Source: a virus
Length of the DNA: 64,000 nt
IMG/VR virus record: IMGVR_UViG_3300028883_000005
Span: 1 to 64,000 of that record
Reading direction: 5' to 3' (one strand)
Made by a program: the position numbers and the translations under genes. This document shows positions 6,888 to 13,678 of the stretch, one piece after another. Within the stretch, counting starts at the first letter, position 1. Every line of letters begins with the position of its first letter. The notes beneath the pieces are model-generated. The model was not told the origin of the DNA. It searched no databases and was given only the letters and a program-made list of their open reading frames with translations.

Positions 6888-7217
6888 ATGGAATATACGA
6901 TGGAGGAGGCAGCTAAGGCTGTAGGAAAAGAACGAATTAACTTGGTGATGTGGGAAAGGAGAGGTCTTATACCTTCTCCAGACCGCACAAAACGCCCCAT
7001 GACATTTAGTGCTGAGGAGGTTAGGCAGATAAAACTGTTTTCTATGTTGATGGACAGTGGGGTGGCTGGAGAGAACGCAGCTAGGCTGGCAGAAGAGCTA
7101 ATAGACTGGGAAGGTAAAGTCTTTATTTCTTTGGATGGTTGGTACATTGGAGAACTTAGAGCAGATGTTGAAATTCCAGTATCTGTTGCTCTGCTTATCA
7201 ACCTGGACGAAGTATAA
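6888..7217 (+). CDS. MerR-like helix-turn-helix protein, 109 aa
   Basis: The N-terminal 70 residues follow the MerR pattern: YTMEEAAKAVG (helix-turn-helix), NLVMWERRGLIPSPDRT (wing), then an R-x-F-S-AEEVRQI helix. The C-terminal part lacks a long dimer helix or Cys sensor of classical MerR and ends in a short alpha/beta domain. It may be an excisionase-like or transcriptional factor of the phage. AAAGGAGG precedes the ATG at 6888. Confidence 0.7.
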   Translation: MEYTMEEAAKAVGKERINLVMWERRGLIPSPDRTKRPMTFSAEEVRQIKLFSMLMDSGVAGENAARLAEELIDWEGKVFISLDGWYIGELRADVEIPVSVALLINLDEV

Positions 7218-7260
7218 TTCACATCTAACTACCTTCAAGAAAATAAAAGGAGGAGAGAAA

Positions 7261-7401
7261 ATGGCTAAGAATGTAGAGATCAAAAACGATGGTAATGGGA
7301 ACTCCTGGACTGTAACGGTAGGAAAGAGAGTACTGGCTAAGGGCGTAAAGTACGACTACGCCTGGTTCAGGAAGGTTTACTACGAGACCTTTGGGCAGTA
7401 G
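7261..7401 (+). CDS. Very small hypothetical protein, 46 aa
   Basis: ATG at 7261 behind AAAGGAGGAGAGAAA; an upstream in-frame extension overlaps the previous gene and is not supported. The product is basic and beta-rich (NSWTVTVGKRVLAKG). Structured element B begins two bases after its stop. Confidence 0.55.
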   Translation: MAKNVEIKNDGNGNSWTVTVGKRVLAKGVKYDYAWFRKVYYETFGQ

Positions 7402-7402
7402 T

Positions 7403-7456
7403 CTGTTGGTCGGTTTCTATGCTTTGCTTAGGCAGAGCATAGATGCAGATTAACAG
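7403..7456 (+). ncRNA. Structured leader element B (paired with element A)
   Basis: The outer helix pairs 7403-7411 with 7448-7456 (9 bp, two wobble); the 5x5 internal loop begins with GGTTT (7412-7416), identical to element A; the inner helix pairs 7417-7427 with 7432-7442 (11 bp, one wobble); the apical loop is TTAG. Paired positions differ from element A while pairing is kept. Confidence 0.7.
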
Positions 7457-7479
7457 GTCATCTAAAAAGGAGGTTAGAA

Positions 7480-7797
7480 ATGGATAAAAAAGATTTGATA
7501 GAGGCTATAGATTCTATGGCAGAGGTGATGGGCTTCTCTGTAGAAAAGACGGTGTCTGAGGAATCGGAGTCTGAAGACTCAACCACAGGTTCTAATAGTG
7601 TCGTTTATTTAGTGGTGGTTCGTGTGGATGTTCAAGAGTTTAAAGAGTTTGAAGAAATAGACCAGTTCTGCGATGGTGTAAAGACTTACCTTTTCCTGAG
7701 ACATGGCTTCAACAGTTTTCGTATTGTCTCGATGAGACACCTGATGAAGCCTGGAATTATGCAAGTATCCTTTCTTATGAGAGAATTTGGAGGCTAA
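7480..7797 (+). CDS. Hypothetical protein, 105 aa
   Basis: An acidic, Ser-rich insert (SEESESEDSTTGSNS) splits a small alpha/beta domain with VVYLVVVRVDV. AAAGGAGG precedes the start and its leader holds element B. No family recognised. Confidence 0.6.
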   Translation: MDKKDLIEAIDSMAEVMGFSVEKTVSEESESEDSTTGSNSVVYLVVVRVDVQEFKEFEEIDQFCDGVKTYLFLRHGFNSFRIVSMRHLMKPGIMQVSFLMREFGG

Positions 7798-7799
7798 TT

Positions 7800-8012
7800 A
7801 TGTCAGAAATTTGGCTAGGTTCTATTAAAGATACCAGATGTCCAGGATGCAACAAATGGAGACCGTGTTCCAGGATTATCCCTTTAGTAAATAGTATCGA
7901 ACTCCATTACCATTGTGTATGCAACAGGAGTTGGATTTTCCGTTTGCCTATTCCTGACAAGCCAGATGTTGTATATGCCCACACGAAGGAAGGTATTAAA
8001 ATAATAGCCTAG
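7800..8012 (+). CDS. Small zinc-ribbon-like protein, 70 aa
   Basis: CPGCNKWRPC and a later CVC give at least four Cys suitable for zinc. The ATG at 7800 lies two bases after the previous stop, within reach of that gene's end (GGAGG). Function unknown. Confidence 0.6.
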   Translation: MSEIWLGSIKDTRCPGCNKWRPCSRIIPLVNSIELHYHCVCNRSWIFRLPIPDKPDVVYAHTKEGIKIIA

Positions 8013-8036
8013 AAAATTCTTCCTGAGGTAGAAAAT

Positions 8037-8071
8037 ATTATCTTGCTATTTCTTTGATTATTAGTCATTTT
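8037..8071 (+). promoter_or_regulatory. Weak TTTATC-family promoter candidate
   Basis: ATTATC (8037-8042) and TTGCTA (8043-8048) match the family, but at the family spacing the -10 would be CATTTT (8066-8071); a better TATATA sits five bases further on. Confidence 0.4.
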
Positions 8072-8098
8072 ATATAGAAAAAGACTTGAGGAGGTTAA

Positions 8099-8275
8099 AT
8101 GAGAAGATATTTGGTCAAATGCTTATACGATTATAGCCAAGTAGTAAGGAGAGAAATTAACTTGGACCACTCTAAAAATAACGTCCCTAAAGAATATCCT
8201 TGCATTGTGGTGGTAGGATACTCGGGGGCTGGGTGGGATGAGTTAATTTTTATTTACCCTTCAGAATTCAACTAG
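8099..8275 (+). CDS. Small hypothetical protein, 58 aa
   Basis: ATG at 8099 behind AGGAGG. The translation starts MRRYLVKCLYDYSQVV and ends with IFIYPSEFN. It is mixed charged/hydrophobic without a known motif. It lies between a candidate promoter and the gene at 8285. Confidence 0.6.
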   Translation: MRRYLVKCLYDYSQVVRREINLDHSKNNVPKEYPCIVVVGYSGAGWDELIFIYPSEFN

Positions 8276-8284
8276 GAGGTTAGC

Positions 8285-8524
8285 ATGACCACAATCAAAA
8301 GACACACTCCCTACAATGAAAAGCTCGCCGAGCTGATGGAGGCTATGATGGACAGCAATAGGAGGGTAGGGGAGGCTATTGAAGGTTTCGAGGAGGCGGT
8401 AGAGGAAAATACAATTAAAGGAAGCCGCGACCCTGAAGACCTACCTTTAATAGAGCAAGACTATGATAAATGGAAGATAGAACTAATCAAATCTGTATTA
8501 GACATGAGGGAAGGACTAGGATAA
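8285..8524 (+). CDS. Hypothetical acidic helical protein, 79 aa
   Basis: Mostly helical (EKLAELMEAMMDSNRR, EAIEGFEEAVEEN). GGAGG five bases upstream of the ATG. No family recognised. Confidence 0.55.
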   Translation: MTTIKRHTPYNEKLAELMEAMMDSNRRVGEAIEGFEEAVEENTIKGSRDPEDLPLIEQDYDKWKIELIKSVLDMREGLG

Positions 8525-8542
8525 GCAGATTTTTATTAGAAC

Positions 8543-8577
8543 TTTATCTTGTACTCTCCAGTTATAGTTGTTATAAT
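8543..8577 (+). promoter_or_regulatory. TTTATC-family promoter 2
   Basis: TTTATC (8543-8548), TTGTAC (-35), 17 bases, perfect TATAAT (-10, 8572-8577). Precedes the gene at 8613. Confidence 0.8.
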
Positions 8578-8612
8578 TAAACTAAGAACAACTATAACGA
8601 GAGGGGGACAGG

Positions 8613-8780
8613 ATGGCTTTCTATTTTCATGTTTGGATAGACTCTGCTCCTACTTGTATTTGCAATGGTGGTGACCCTGAGATTAGAGCTTACATTATGG
8701 ACAAGCTGATTCATTCTAATTTCTGGGTGTCACGTTTTAATCTTAAACTAGATACTTACAACCTGATTATGGAGCTTTAA
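8613..8780 (+). CDS. Small hypothetical protein, 55 aa
   Basis: ATG at 8613 behind GAGGGGGACAGG; first gene after the 8543 promoter. Begins MAFYFHVWIDSAPTCIC; no family recognised. Its stop abuts the next ATG (8781). Confidence 0.55.
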   Translation: MAFYFHVWIDSAPTCICNGGDPEIRAYIMDKLIHSNFWVSRFNLKLDTYNLIMEL

Positions 8781-9107
8781 ATGATCAAAATTGTAGCAGA
8801 TGAGAGTATTATATCAGAACTAACAAAAAGCCTTAAACTTCTAAAAGAGGCTTTGGACAAATTTTCCTTATCTGTTTCAGATTTAAATTCTATCTCGTTG
8901 GACTCTTTTTCTGTACATATTAATGAGCTCGAGATGATGATGGATAAATATCAAAAATTAAAATCTTCAAATCGCAGTAAAAACAAAAGGTTAAACTTCA
9001 AAAACCAAAGGAGGACAGAATGGCAGAAACCGCATATCAAAAGGTTACTATGGAGGGGAACACCTCATACGAAGAGGACATCCGTAGGGCGGCGGGGGCG
9101 CTTATAG
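8781..9107 (+). CDS. Hypothetical protein with suspicious C-terminus, 108 aa
   Basis: The first 70 residues look like a normal helical protein (LTKSLKLLKEALDKF). The last 30 or so, from about 9020 on, are Arg/Lys-rich and run out of frame through the next gene, 88 bases of overlap. A lost stop or a frameshift near 9000 could explain this. Function unknown. Confidence 0.45.
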   Translation: MIKIVADESIISELTKSLKLLKEALDKFSLSVSDLNSISLDSFSVHINELEMMMDKYQKLKSSNRSKNKRLNFKNQRRTEWQKPHIKRLLWRGTPHTKRTSVGRRGRL

Positions 9108-9223
9108 ACCGAGGAAAAGGAGACTGGCTTTATCTCACTCACTACATGAGCGGCACCACTGTGTGGAGAAGCCCTGACAAAAAACGCAGTATTATGGTAG
9201 ATAAAGGAGGTGAAATGAAATGA
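9020..9223 (+). CDS. Small hypothetical protein, 67 aa
   Basis: AAAGGAGG five bases before the ATG at 9020. Charged alpha/beta protein with GDWLYLTHYMSGTTVW. Its stop overlaps the next start as ATGA. No family recognised. Confidence 0.6.
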   Translation: MAETAYQKVTMEGNTSYEEDIRRAAGALIDRGKGDWLYLTHYMSGTTVWRSPDKKRSIMVDKGGEMK

Positions 9224-9543
9224 AACACTTTGAGTATTTGGGTAGGATTGAGTATCGTGGGGAGGCTCTTTCACTTTATAGAACCTCATACGAATCGGAT
9301 CCAGGTGTTCCTGCTCTTCTGCTCCTGGTTGAAGAGACAGGAGAGCCCTACTGCACCTTAACTGTGAACCTGAGGAAGTCTACTAAGAAGGGAGAATACA
9401 CGATAAAGACCTGGTCAGAAAACGAGAACATTTATAACTTCCTGGTAAATGAAGAAATACTCTCTCCTACAGGAGTGATGATTCCTACAGGATTCTGCAA
9501 AGCTGCGGTTTGTAAGCTTGATATAAGAAAACTGAGTATTTAA
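9220..9543 (+). CDS. Probable DUF4313-like protein, 107 aa
   Basis: The layout, a strand ending in EPYCTLTVNL, then IKTWSENENIYNFLV and a C-terminal strand, resembles the small DUF4313 family found on phages and mobile elements. Function of that family is unknown. Start overlaps the previous stop (ATGA). Assignment is by eye. Confidence 0.5.
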   Translation: MKHFEYLGRIEYRGEALSLYRTSYESDPGVPALLLLVEETGEPYCTLTVNLRKSTKKGEYTIKTWSENENIYNFLVNEEILSPTGVMIPTGFCKAAVCKLDIRKLSI

Positions 9544-9564
9544 TCCATACACTAGGAGAACAAA

Positions 9565-10125
9565 ATGAAAAAGGAAAATAATCTTTGGATAGACGAAAAA
9601 GGAAACTCTTGGGATTCTGCTGCTTACACAGAGGAGGAGGCAGCAGCAGCCTCTATGTCCTGCCACGACTGCCGCTACTGCCGCAACTGCCGCAACTGCC
9701 ACAACTGCCACGACTGCCACAACTGCCACTACTGCCACAACTGCCGCGACTGCCACGACTGCCGCTACTGCCACAACTGCTACAACTGCCGCAACTGCCA
9801 CAACTGCCGCAACTGCCGCGACTGCCGCAACTGCCGCGACTGCCACGACTGCCACTACTGCCGCGACTGCCGCGACTGCCGCGACTGCCACGAATGCCGC
9901 GACTTCGAAAAAAACCCAGCGAGATATACCAGCTCGCCTATAGGATCTAGAAAAGGACAAACAACAACCTACTGGGACTTAAACGGAAATAATTTGGTAG
10001 TTTGCGGATGTTTTTCAGGTACGCTGGAGGAGTTTGAAAGAGCCGTAGATCTCACTCATCAAAACAACCTATACGGAAAGGAATACCAAGAATATATAAA
10101 ACAAGTGAAAGCACTGATTAAATAA
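9565..10125 (+). CDS. Protein with 27 Cys-x-x triplet repeats, 186 aa
   Basis: After a 32-residue start, residues 33-113 are 27 uninterrupted triplets of form C-(H/R/Y)-(D/N/Y/E). The remaining 73 residues form a separate domain with SSPIGSRKGQTT, a VVCGCFSGTLEEFE block and a YGKEY helix. The triplet block gives a Cys every third residue with His and Asp, suited to bind many metal ions or to form a stacked beta-helix-like rod; neither is shown. The DNA is a 9-bp tandem repeat (9661-9903), likely variable in copy number. AGGAG precedes the start. The C-terminal domain is probably the functional part. Confidence 0.7.
   Translation: MKKENNLWIDEKGNSWDSAAYTEEEAAAASMSCHDCRYCRNCRNCHNCHDCHNCHYCHNCRDCHDCRYCHNCYNCRNCHNCRNCRDCRNCRDCHDCHYCRDCRDCRDCHECRDFEKNPARYTSSPIGSRKGQTTTYWDLNGNNLVVCGCFSGTLEEFERAVDLTHQNNLYGKEYQEYIKQVKALIK
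9661..9903 (+). repeat. 27 tandem copies of a 9-bp coding unit
   Basis: The unit is TGCC(A/G)C(G/A/T)AC with few exceptions, in frame, encoding the Cys-x-x triplets of the gene at 9565. Confidence 0.9.
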
Positions 10126-10159
10126 TTTATCTTGACATTGCAGTTCTTTATGCTATTTT
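10126..10159 (+). promoter_or_regulatory. TTTATC-family promoter 3
   Basis: TTTATC (10126-10131), a perfect TTGACA (-35), 16 bases, TATTTT (-10, 10154-10159). Confidence 0.75.
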
Positions 10160-10199
10160 AATGGTATGCTTAGGGTCGTTAAACAATAAGGAGAGAAAA

Positions 10200-10631
10200 A
10201 TGCAAGAAACACCTCCAGAACATATCGAGGGAATCGACCCCGAAAAAGAACGACTATTCTTAGCTCTTTCTGAGTTTACCTCACTAAAATTCAAAGAAAA
10301 CAATTTCCCTGGTTTGATCCTCTCTGCGGATATCGACCACGAGTTCTCAGATGTTTATTCCATCTACTGTGATGCTTCAATTGCACAAATAGTGGGCACA
10401 ATCTCAGCTCTGATACGCATGGTTAAACCTAAAGATAGAAAAATGATAAGGGAGCTTATTATGAAAGAGTGGGACCCCTTCCAAAGCCCGACCTTGAGAG
10501 CAGATTGGGTTATGAAATATCAAAAACAAGAAAGGAGGGAAAAACTTAAAGAGAAAATAAAGACGATAGTTGGTGCAGGTCTTGTTTTTGCTCTACTCTA
10601 TGGCATTTCTGTGTTCGTTTTTTCACTATAA
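10200..10631 (+). CDS. Hypothetical tail-anchored membrane protein, 143 aa
   Basis: ATG at 10200 with AAGGAG six bases upstream. The soluble part (residues 1-115) ends in a basic helix (KYQKQERREKLKEKIK), then one C-terminal membrane span (VGAGLVFALLYGISVFVF). First gene after the 10126 promoter. Role unknown. Confidence 0.6.
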   Translation: MQETPPEHIEGIDPEKERLFLALSEFTSLKFKENNFPGLILSADIDHEFSDVYSIYCDASIAQIVGTISALIRMVKPKDRKMIRELIMKEWDPFQSPTLRADWVMKYQKQERREKLKEKIKTIVGAGLVFALLYGISVFVFSL

Positions 10632-10646
10632 AAGGAGCAGAGTGTA

Positions 10647-10814
10647 ATGAAATGGATAGGCATTTCTAAAAATGGTACAGCTATTTTCAGAGTAACCGCA
10701 CAAGATCCAAAAGAGGCTAAGGTTAAAGGCAGAGAAATGTTGGAGGACCCGACATACAGACCTCTGCTGAAGCTTTGGATTAAAGACGGGTCCCAGATTA
10801 GAAATGGAGAGTGA
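10647..10814 (+). CDS. Small basic hypothetical protein, 55 aa
   Basis: ATG at 10647, AGGAG upstream. Begins MKWIGISKNGTAIFRVTAQD; beta strand then helix. Its end contains the ribosome site of the next gene. Confidence 0.55.
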   Translation: MKWIGISKNGTAIFRVTAQDPKEAKVKGREMLEDPTYRPLLKLWIKDGSQIRNGE

Positions 10815-10815
10815 C

Positions 10816-11076
10816 ATGCCTAAGATTACTGTAGTTAAAGAAGTCGGCCCTTGGAAGAAAGTGGAAACACTTCTCGTTTCCGATCAACAACTCGAAATAT
10901 ATCGAGAGCTTCAGTACTTGGGGGACTTCACTTCGGTGGAGGATTTGGAACTTCGCCTCCGTTCTAGTTGTACACACATCCGAAAGTCTCTGGGATGCTT
11001 AGAAAGGAAAGGTCTCATAACTCTGATGAACTTCGAAAGCACGGGTGAGGGAGAAATGGCAATCGCAAACAGCTAA
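10816..11076 (+). CDS. Small winged-helix DNA-binding protein, 86 aa
   Basis: Residues about 28-80 fit a winged helix: LEIYRELQYLGDFTSVEDL, then a recognition helix CTHIRKSLGCLERKG and the wing LITLMNFE. This is the MarR/GntR-like shape of a small phage regulator. Start set at the ATG at 10816, with GGAG six bases upstream; an ATG 12 bases earlier has no site. Confidence 0.65.
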   Translation: MPKITVVKEVGPWKKVETLLVSDQQLEIYRELQYLGDFTSVEDLELRLRSSCTHIRKSLGCLERKGLITLMNFESTGEGEMAIANS

Positions 11077-11103
11077 CCAACCTTAGGGGGTCGAGAAGAG
11101 ATT

Positions 11104-11574
11104 ATGAACAGCAAAGACTATCAGAAAGATCTCGGTACTAAACCATTACCGGTGATTAAAAAACTCTACATCAAAATATTCCAAACCCCTCCTCCTTCTC
11201 ATTACAACAAACCACAAATGATTGAAAAGCTGGCAAATAAATTTGAGGAGCTCTACGCAGATGCTCCTAAGTTTGTAAACGATGAGGCTGAGGAGGTCTT
11301 GGTTGAGAGCCCTCCTGTTAAGCCCAAAAAGCCTAACGGTAAAAGAAAGAAGAAAAAAGGAAGCCGAAGGGGAAGAATTATCGAAGAGTTGTTTTTGGGC
11401 ATTTGGGATACAGCTCTACTCGCTGAAGCTTTAAATATCGAAAACAGAGACTGGAAGGTTCCCCAAAATAAGGCTGCGATTGCAGGAACTTTGGCGGACT
11501 TGAGGAACAGGCATCATTTGAAGTTCGTGGTGGGTCAAGCTAAAGACCAAGGTAGAATCTTCTTAGACTGTTAA
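11104..11574 (+). CDS. DNA-binding-like protein, paralogue of the 4016 gene, 156 aa
   Basis: An N-terminal helical region, a Pro/Lys-rich basic linker (residues about 70-95, KPKKPNGKRKKKKGSRRG), then a C-terminal domain matching the end of the 4016-4444 protein (RIIEELFLGIWDTALLAEAL, later NKAAIAGTLADL). The linker suggests DNA or RNA contact. Like its paralogue it has GGGGTCGA before the start (11087-11094). Function unknown. Confidence 0.65.
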   Translation: MNSKDYQKDLGTKPLPVIKKLYIKIFQTPPPSHYNKPQMIEKLANKFEELYADAPKFVNDEAEEVLVESPPVKPKKPNGKRKKKKGSRRGRIIEELFLGIWDTALLAEALNIENRDWKVPQNKAAIAGTLADLRNRHHLKFVVGQAKDQGRIFLDC

Positions 11575-11575
11575 T

Positions 11576-11610
11576 TTTATCTTGCTACCTCCTAGAACAA
11601 CTATTATAGT
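11576..11610 (+). promoter_or_regulatory. TTTATC-family promoter 4
   Basis: TTTATC (11576-11581), TTGCTA (-35, 11582-11587), 17 bases, TATAGT (-10, 11605-11610). Precedes the DUF932 gene. Confidence 0.8.
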
Positions 11611-11650
11611 ATGCACAGAACATAACAAAAAACAACAAAGGAGATGCATC

Positions 11651-12466
11651 ATGAAATTAGTAAAGTTTGAGGAGCTGCCCAGGGTCGAGGCGAGAGCAAT
11701 TAACATCGATGACAGATTCATCGAAGGCCATCAAGCAATTTGGAACCCGGATACCGGCCATGTTTTCTGCCTCCCAACAGACGAGTATAAACTCGTCTCC
11801 CACCAAGAAATGATCGAAATGACAGAGGAGAAGATAGCTTCCTTCTCCCATCTGGGAAAGTATGAAAGAGAAATCAGGATGGATGGGGAAGGTGAAAGAA
11901 TGAGGGCGGTGTTTCGTTTCACTGAGAACAAAGTGATGATCCAAAAAGGCGATCACATCAACCCCACGGTGGAGATCTTCAACTCTTACGACCGAAGCTG
12001 GAAGAACCAAGTGATGATCGGAGCTTTTCGACTCGTTTGCACAAACGGTCTCACCATCGGAGAGACTTACGGAAGATTCAAAAAGCGCCACATCAAGTCA
12101 TTGAGTCTGGACGAGGTCGACGGCATTCTCGAGAGTGGGTTCGACAAGCTGGACAAAGTTGCCATCGAGTGGAAGGATTGGCGCAAGGAGAAGATGGAAC
12201 CCAAAGCAGTGGAAGATGCTGTGAAGCAGCTGGCACTCACTACCAAAGAGGAAGCACTCCTCTTGGAAGAGGAAGAGGTGTCCACCCAAATTTCCGTAGA
12301 GGATTGGCTGCTATTTCAAGAGCTGCAGATGAGGAAGGAAATGTGGGGAGTGATGACCAAGTGGGTATTCTACAACATCCTCACTCAGTTCATCACACAC
12401 CAGATCAACACCGAAAAGAGAAGGATGCAACTTCAATCCAAAGTAACGGACATCTTCTACAACTAG
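11651..12466 (+). CDS. DUF932-type protein, 271 aa
   Basis: The central pattern, a strand with VEIFNSYDRSWKNQ followed by FRLVCTNGLTIGE, is the signature of the DUF932 / phage-plasmid-like family found on many phages and plasmids; its biochemical role is not established. Start at the ATG at 11651 behind AAAGGAGATGCATC. The DNA is more GC-rich and codons (AAG, GAG, ATC, CTC) differ from neighbours, as in the SSB gene, which suggests strong expression under the promoter at 11576. The last 90 residues are helical and acidic. Confidence 0.7.
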   Translation: MKLVKFEELPRVEARAINIDDRFIEGHQAIWNPDTGHVFCLPTDEYKLVSHQEMIEMTEEKIASFSHLGKYEREIRMDGEGERMRAVFRFTENKVMIQKGDHINPTVEIFNSYDRSWKNQVMIGAFRLVCTNGLTIGETYGRFKKRHIKSLSLDEVDGILESGFDKLDKVAIEWKDWRKEKMEPKAVEDAVKQLALTTKEEALLLEEEEVSTQISVEDWLLFQELQMRKEMWGVMTKWVFYNILTQFITHQINTEKRRMQLQSKVTDIFYN

Positions 12467-12476
12467 GGAGGTTTTT

Positions 12477-12629
12477 ATGCTTTTCACACCCTGCATCATC
12501 GCCGAGCCCCTATGGGAGGGATTTTGGACGAGAGGGGAAAATCCCCCAGCCGATGCAGGAAGGGCGCATATAGATATTATCGGAACTTGCATGGGCCGCG
12601 CTGTGGATTTGGCCGGCGTCTGGCTCTAA
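12477..12629 (+). CDS. Small hypothetical protein, 50 aa
   Basis: ATG at 12477 behind GGGAGG; follows the DUF932 gene by 10 bases. Starts MLFTPCIIAEPLWEGFW. No family recognised. Other frames across 12512-12832 are longer but lack a ribosome site. Confidence 0.5.
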   Translation: MLFTPCIIAEPLWEGFWTRGENPPADAGRAHIDIIGTCMGRAVDLAGVWL

Positions 12630-12665
12630 ATTCTAGGGTGCCCTTCCTGGGATTTAGTTTTCTCG

Positions 12666-12698
12666 CTGCCCGTCTTTACTCGGAGTTTAGGCGGGCAG
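12666..12698 (+). other. Hairpin after the 12477 gene
   Basis: CTGCCCG (12666-12672) pairs with CGGGCAG (12692-12698) across a 19-base loop. No T-run follows, so termination is doubtful; it may protect the upstream mRNA. Confidence 0.4.
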
Positions 12699-12740
12699 TA
12701 GGAAAACTAAACAGATATGCAACTAAGTGGGAGGTGTATA

Positions 12741-13040
12741 GTGTTTTGGTTAGAGATGTTTTGGTTAGAGATATCCATATCTATATTTTCTTTTTTCGCT
12801 GGTCTTTCCCTACTCGTTTGGATGATATCTAAAATAAAAATGCCCACTATCAGAAAAATCAGGTTGGAGGGCTCCATGCCTAAAAAAATTATAGTGTTAT
12901 TGTCAGATGAGGATCGTTGTGCTGGTCACGTTCCAGATTGGGTTTTTAATTTATGCCATAATCACGACGTTTTTTATGAGGATCATAAAACAGGGGAGTT
13001 GATTCAGGTTCTTGACATGCTCCCTGAGGAGATGCTTTGA
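12741..13040 (+). CDS. Small membrane-anchored protein, 99 aa (GTG start)
   Basis: GTG at 12741 has GGAGG six bases upstream. The N-terminus holds a membrane span (SISIFSFFAGLSLLVWMI), followed by a short soluble domain with CAGHVPDWVFNLCHNHDVFY. An internal ATG at 12876 also has GGAGG and could yield the soluble part alone (54 aa), so two products are possible. Function unknown. Confidence 0.5.
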   Translation: MFWLEMFWLEISISIFSFFAGLSLLVWMISKIKMPTIRKIRLEGSMPKKIIVLLSDEDRCAGHVPDWVFNLCHNHDVFYEDHKTGELIQVLDMLPEEML

Positions 13041-13558
13041 TGAAAACATTCTCTCTCGCAATACTATTATTGATTCTAATCTGCACTCCGGCTATGGCTA
13101 AATCTTACTGGACTATAAATGGCATACCTCTGAGTGAGTTCCAAGACATAACTTGGAAAAAAGCTGGAGCTCTAGGGGCCGGTGCTGTGATTAGTGCCCT
13201 CACCCACGCAACATCTCACATCTTATATCTAGAAATATTAGGAAGAAGCTGGCATATAGACGGATTGATGGAAGTATGCGACGGAAGGCTATCTGACAGC
13301 CAGGCTGCAATGTTCGGAAGAGCAGGGTTTATTGGGGCTCTTTCTGTAGGAACTTTAGGAAAGATTTTCGGAAAAAAGAAGTCTTATTTCTGGACAGGTT
13401 TTCACTTTATGACATTTATAGAGACATCCACTTATCCTATTAGGTGGAAAGATGAAGGTGACTTAGAGCTTATAGACCGATCCAGCAACTCCGAAATAGA
13501 ATGGGCTATATATACCACTTGGTCTTCGATTCTTTTAGATTTACATAAGCAAAAATGA
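13040..13558 (+). CDS. Secreted or membrane protein with signal peptide, 172 aa
   Basis: A clear Sec signal (MKTFSLAILLLILICTPAMA, cleavage after AMA) is followed by a hydrophobic Gly/Ala-rich segment (AGALGAGAVISALTHATSHI) and a second one near residue 105. Start is the ATG at 13040, overlapping the previous stop as TGATG. It may sit in or at the inner membrane facing the periplasm. No family recognised. Confidence 0.6.
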   Translation: MKTFSLAILLLILICTPAMAKSYWTINGIPLSEFQDITWKKAGALGAGAVISALTHATSHILYLEILGRSWHIDGLMEVCDGRLSDSQAAMFGRAGFIGALSVGTLGKIFGKKKSYFWTGFHFMTFIETSTYPIRWKDEGDLELIDRSSNSEIEWAIYTTWSSILLDLHKQK

Positions 13559-13570
13559 AGGCAGTTTAAT

Positions 13571-13631
13571 TATGCATACAAGTGCATTAGTAGCAAAAAG
13601 ATCGTGCAGAATTCGTGCTTAGAACGCTTAG
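13571..13631 (+). repeat. Dispersed repeat copy R2
   Basis: Reads on the plus strand: ATGCATACAAGTGCATTAG, then GTGCAGAATTCGTGCTTAG and AACGCTTAGA. Nearly identical to R5 at 54378 over its first 45 bases. Intergenic, upstream of the helicase gene and in its direction. Confidence 0.8.
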
Positions 13632-13678
13632 ATTTTAAGCTCTTTACACTAACTTTACAGCAATTTTAAGTGAAAACT

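Noticed and set aside
9415-9960. Long minus-strand frame rich in Val-Ala repeats
   Set aside because: It is the complement of the 9-bp Cys-triplet repeat; no ribosome site and wrong orientation for the operon.
12512-12832. 106-residue plus-strand frame
   Set aside because: No ribosome site; it runs out of frame over the better-supported genes at 12477 and 12741 and over the hairpin at 12666.
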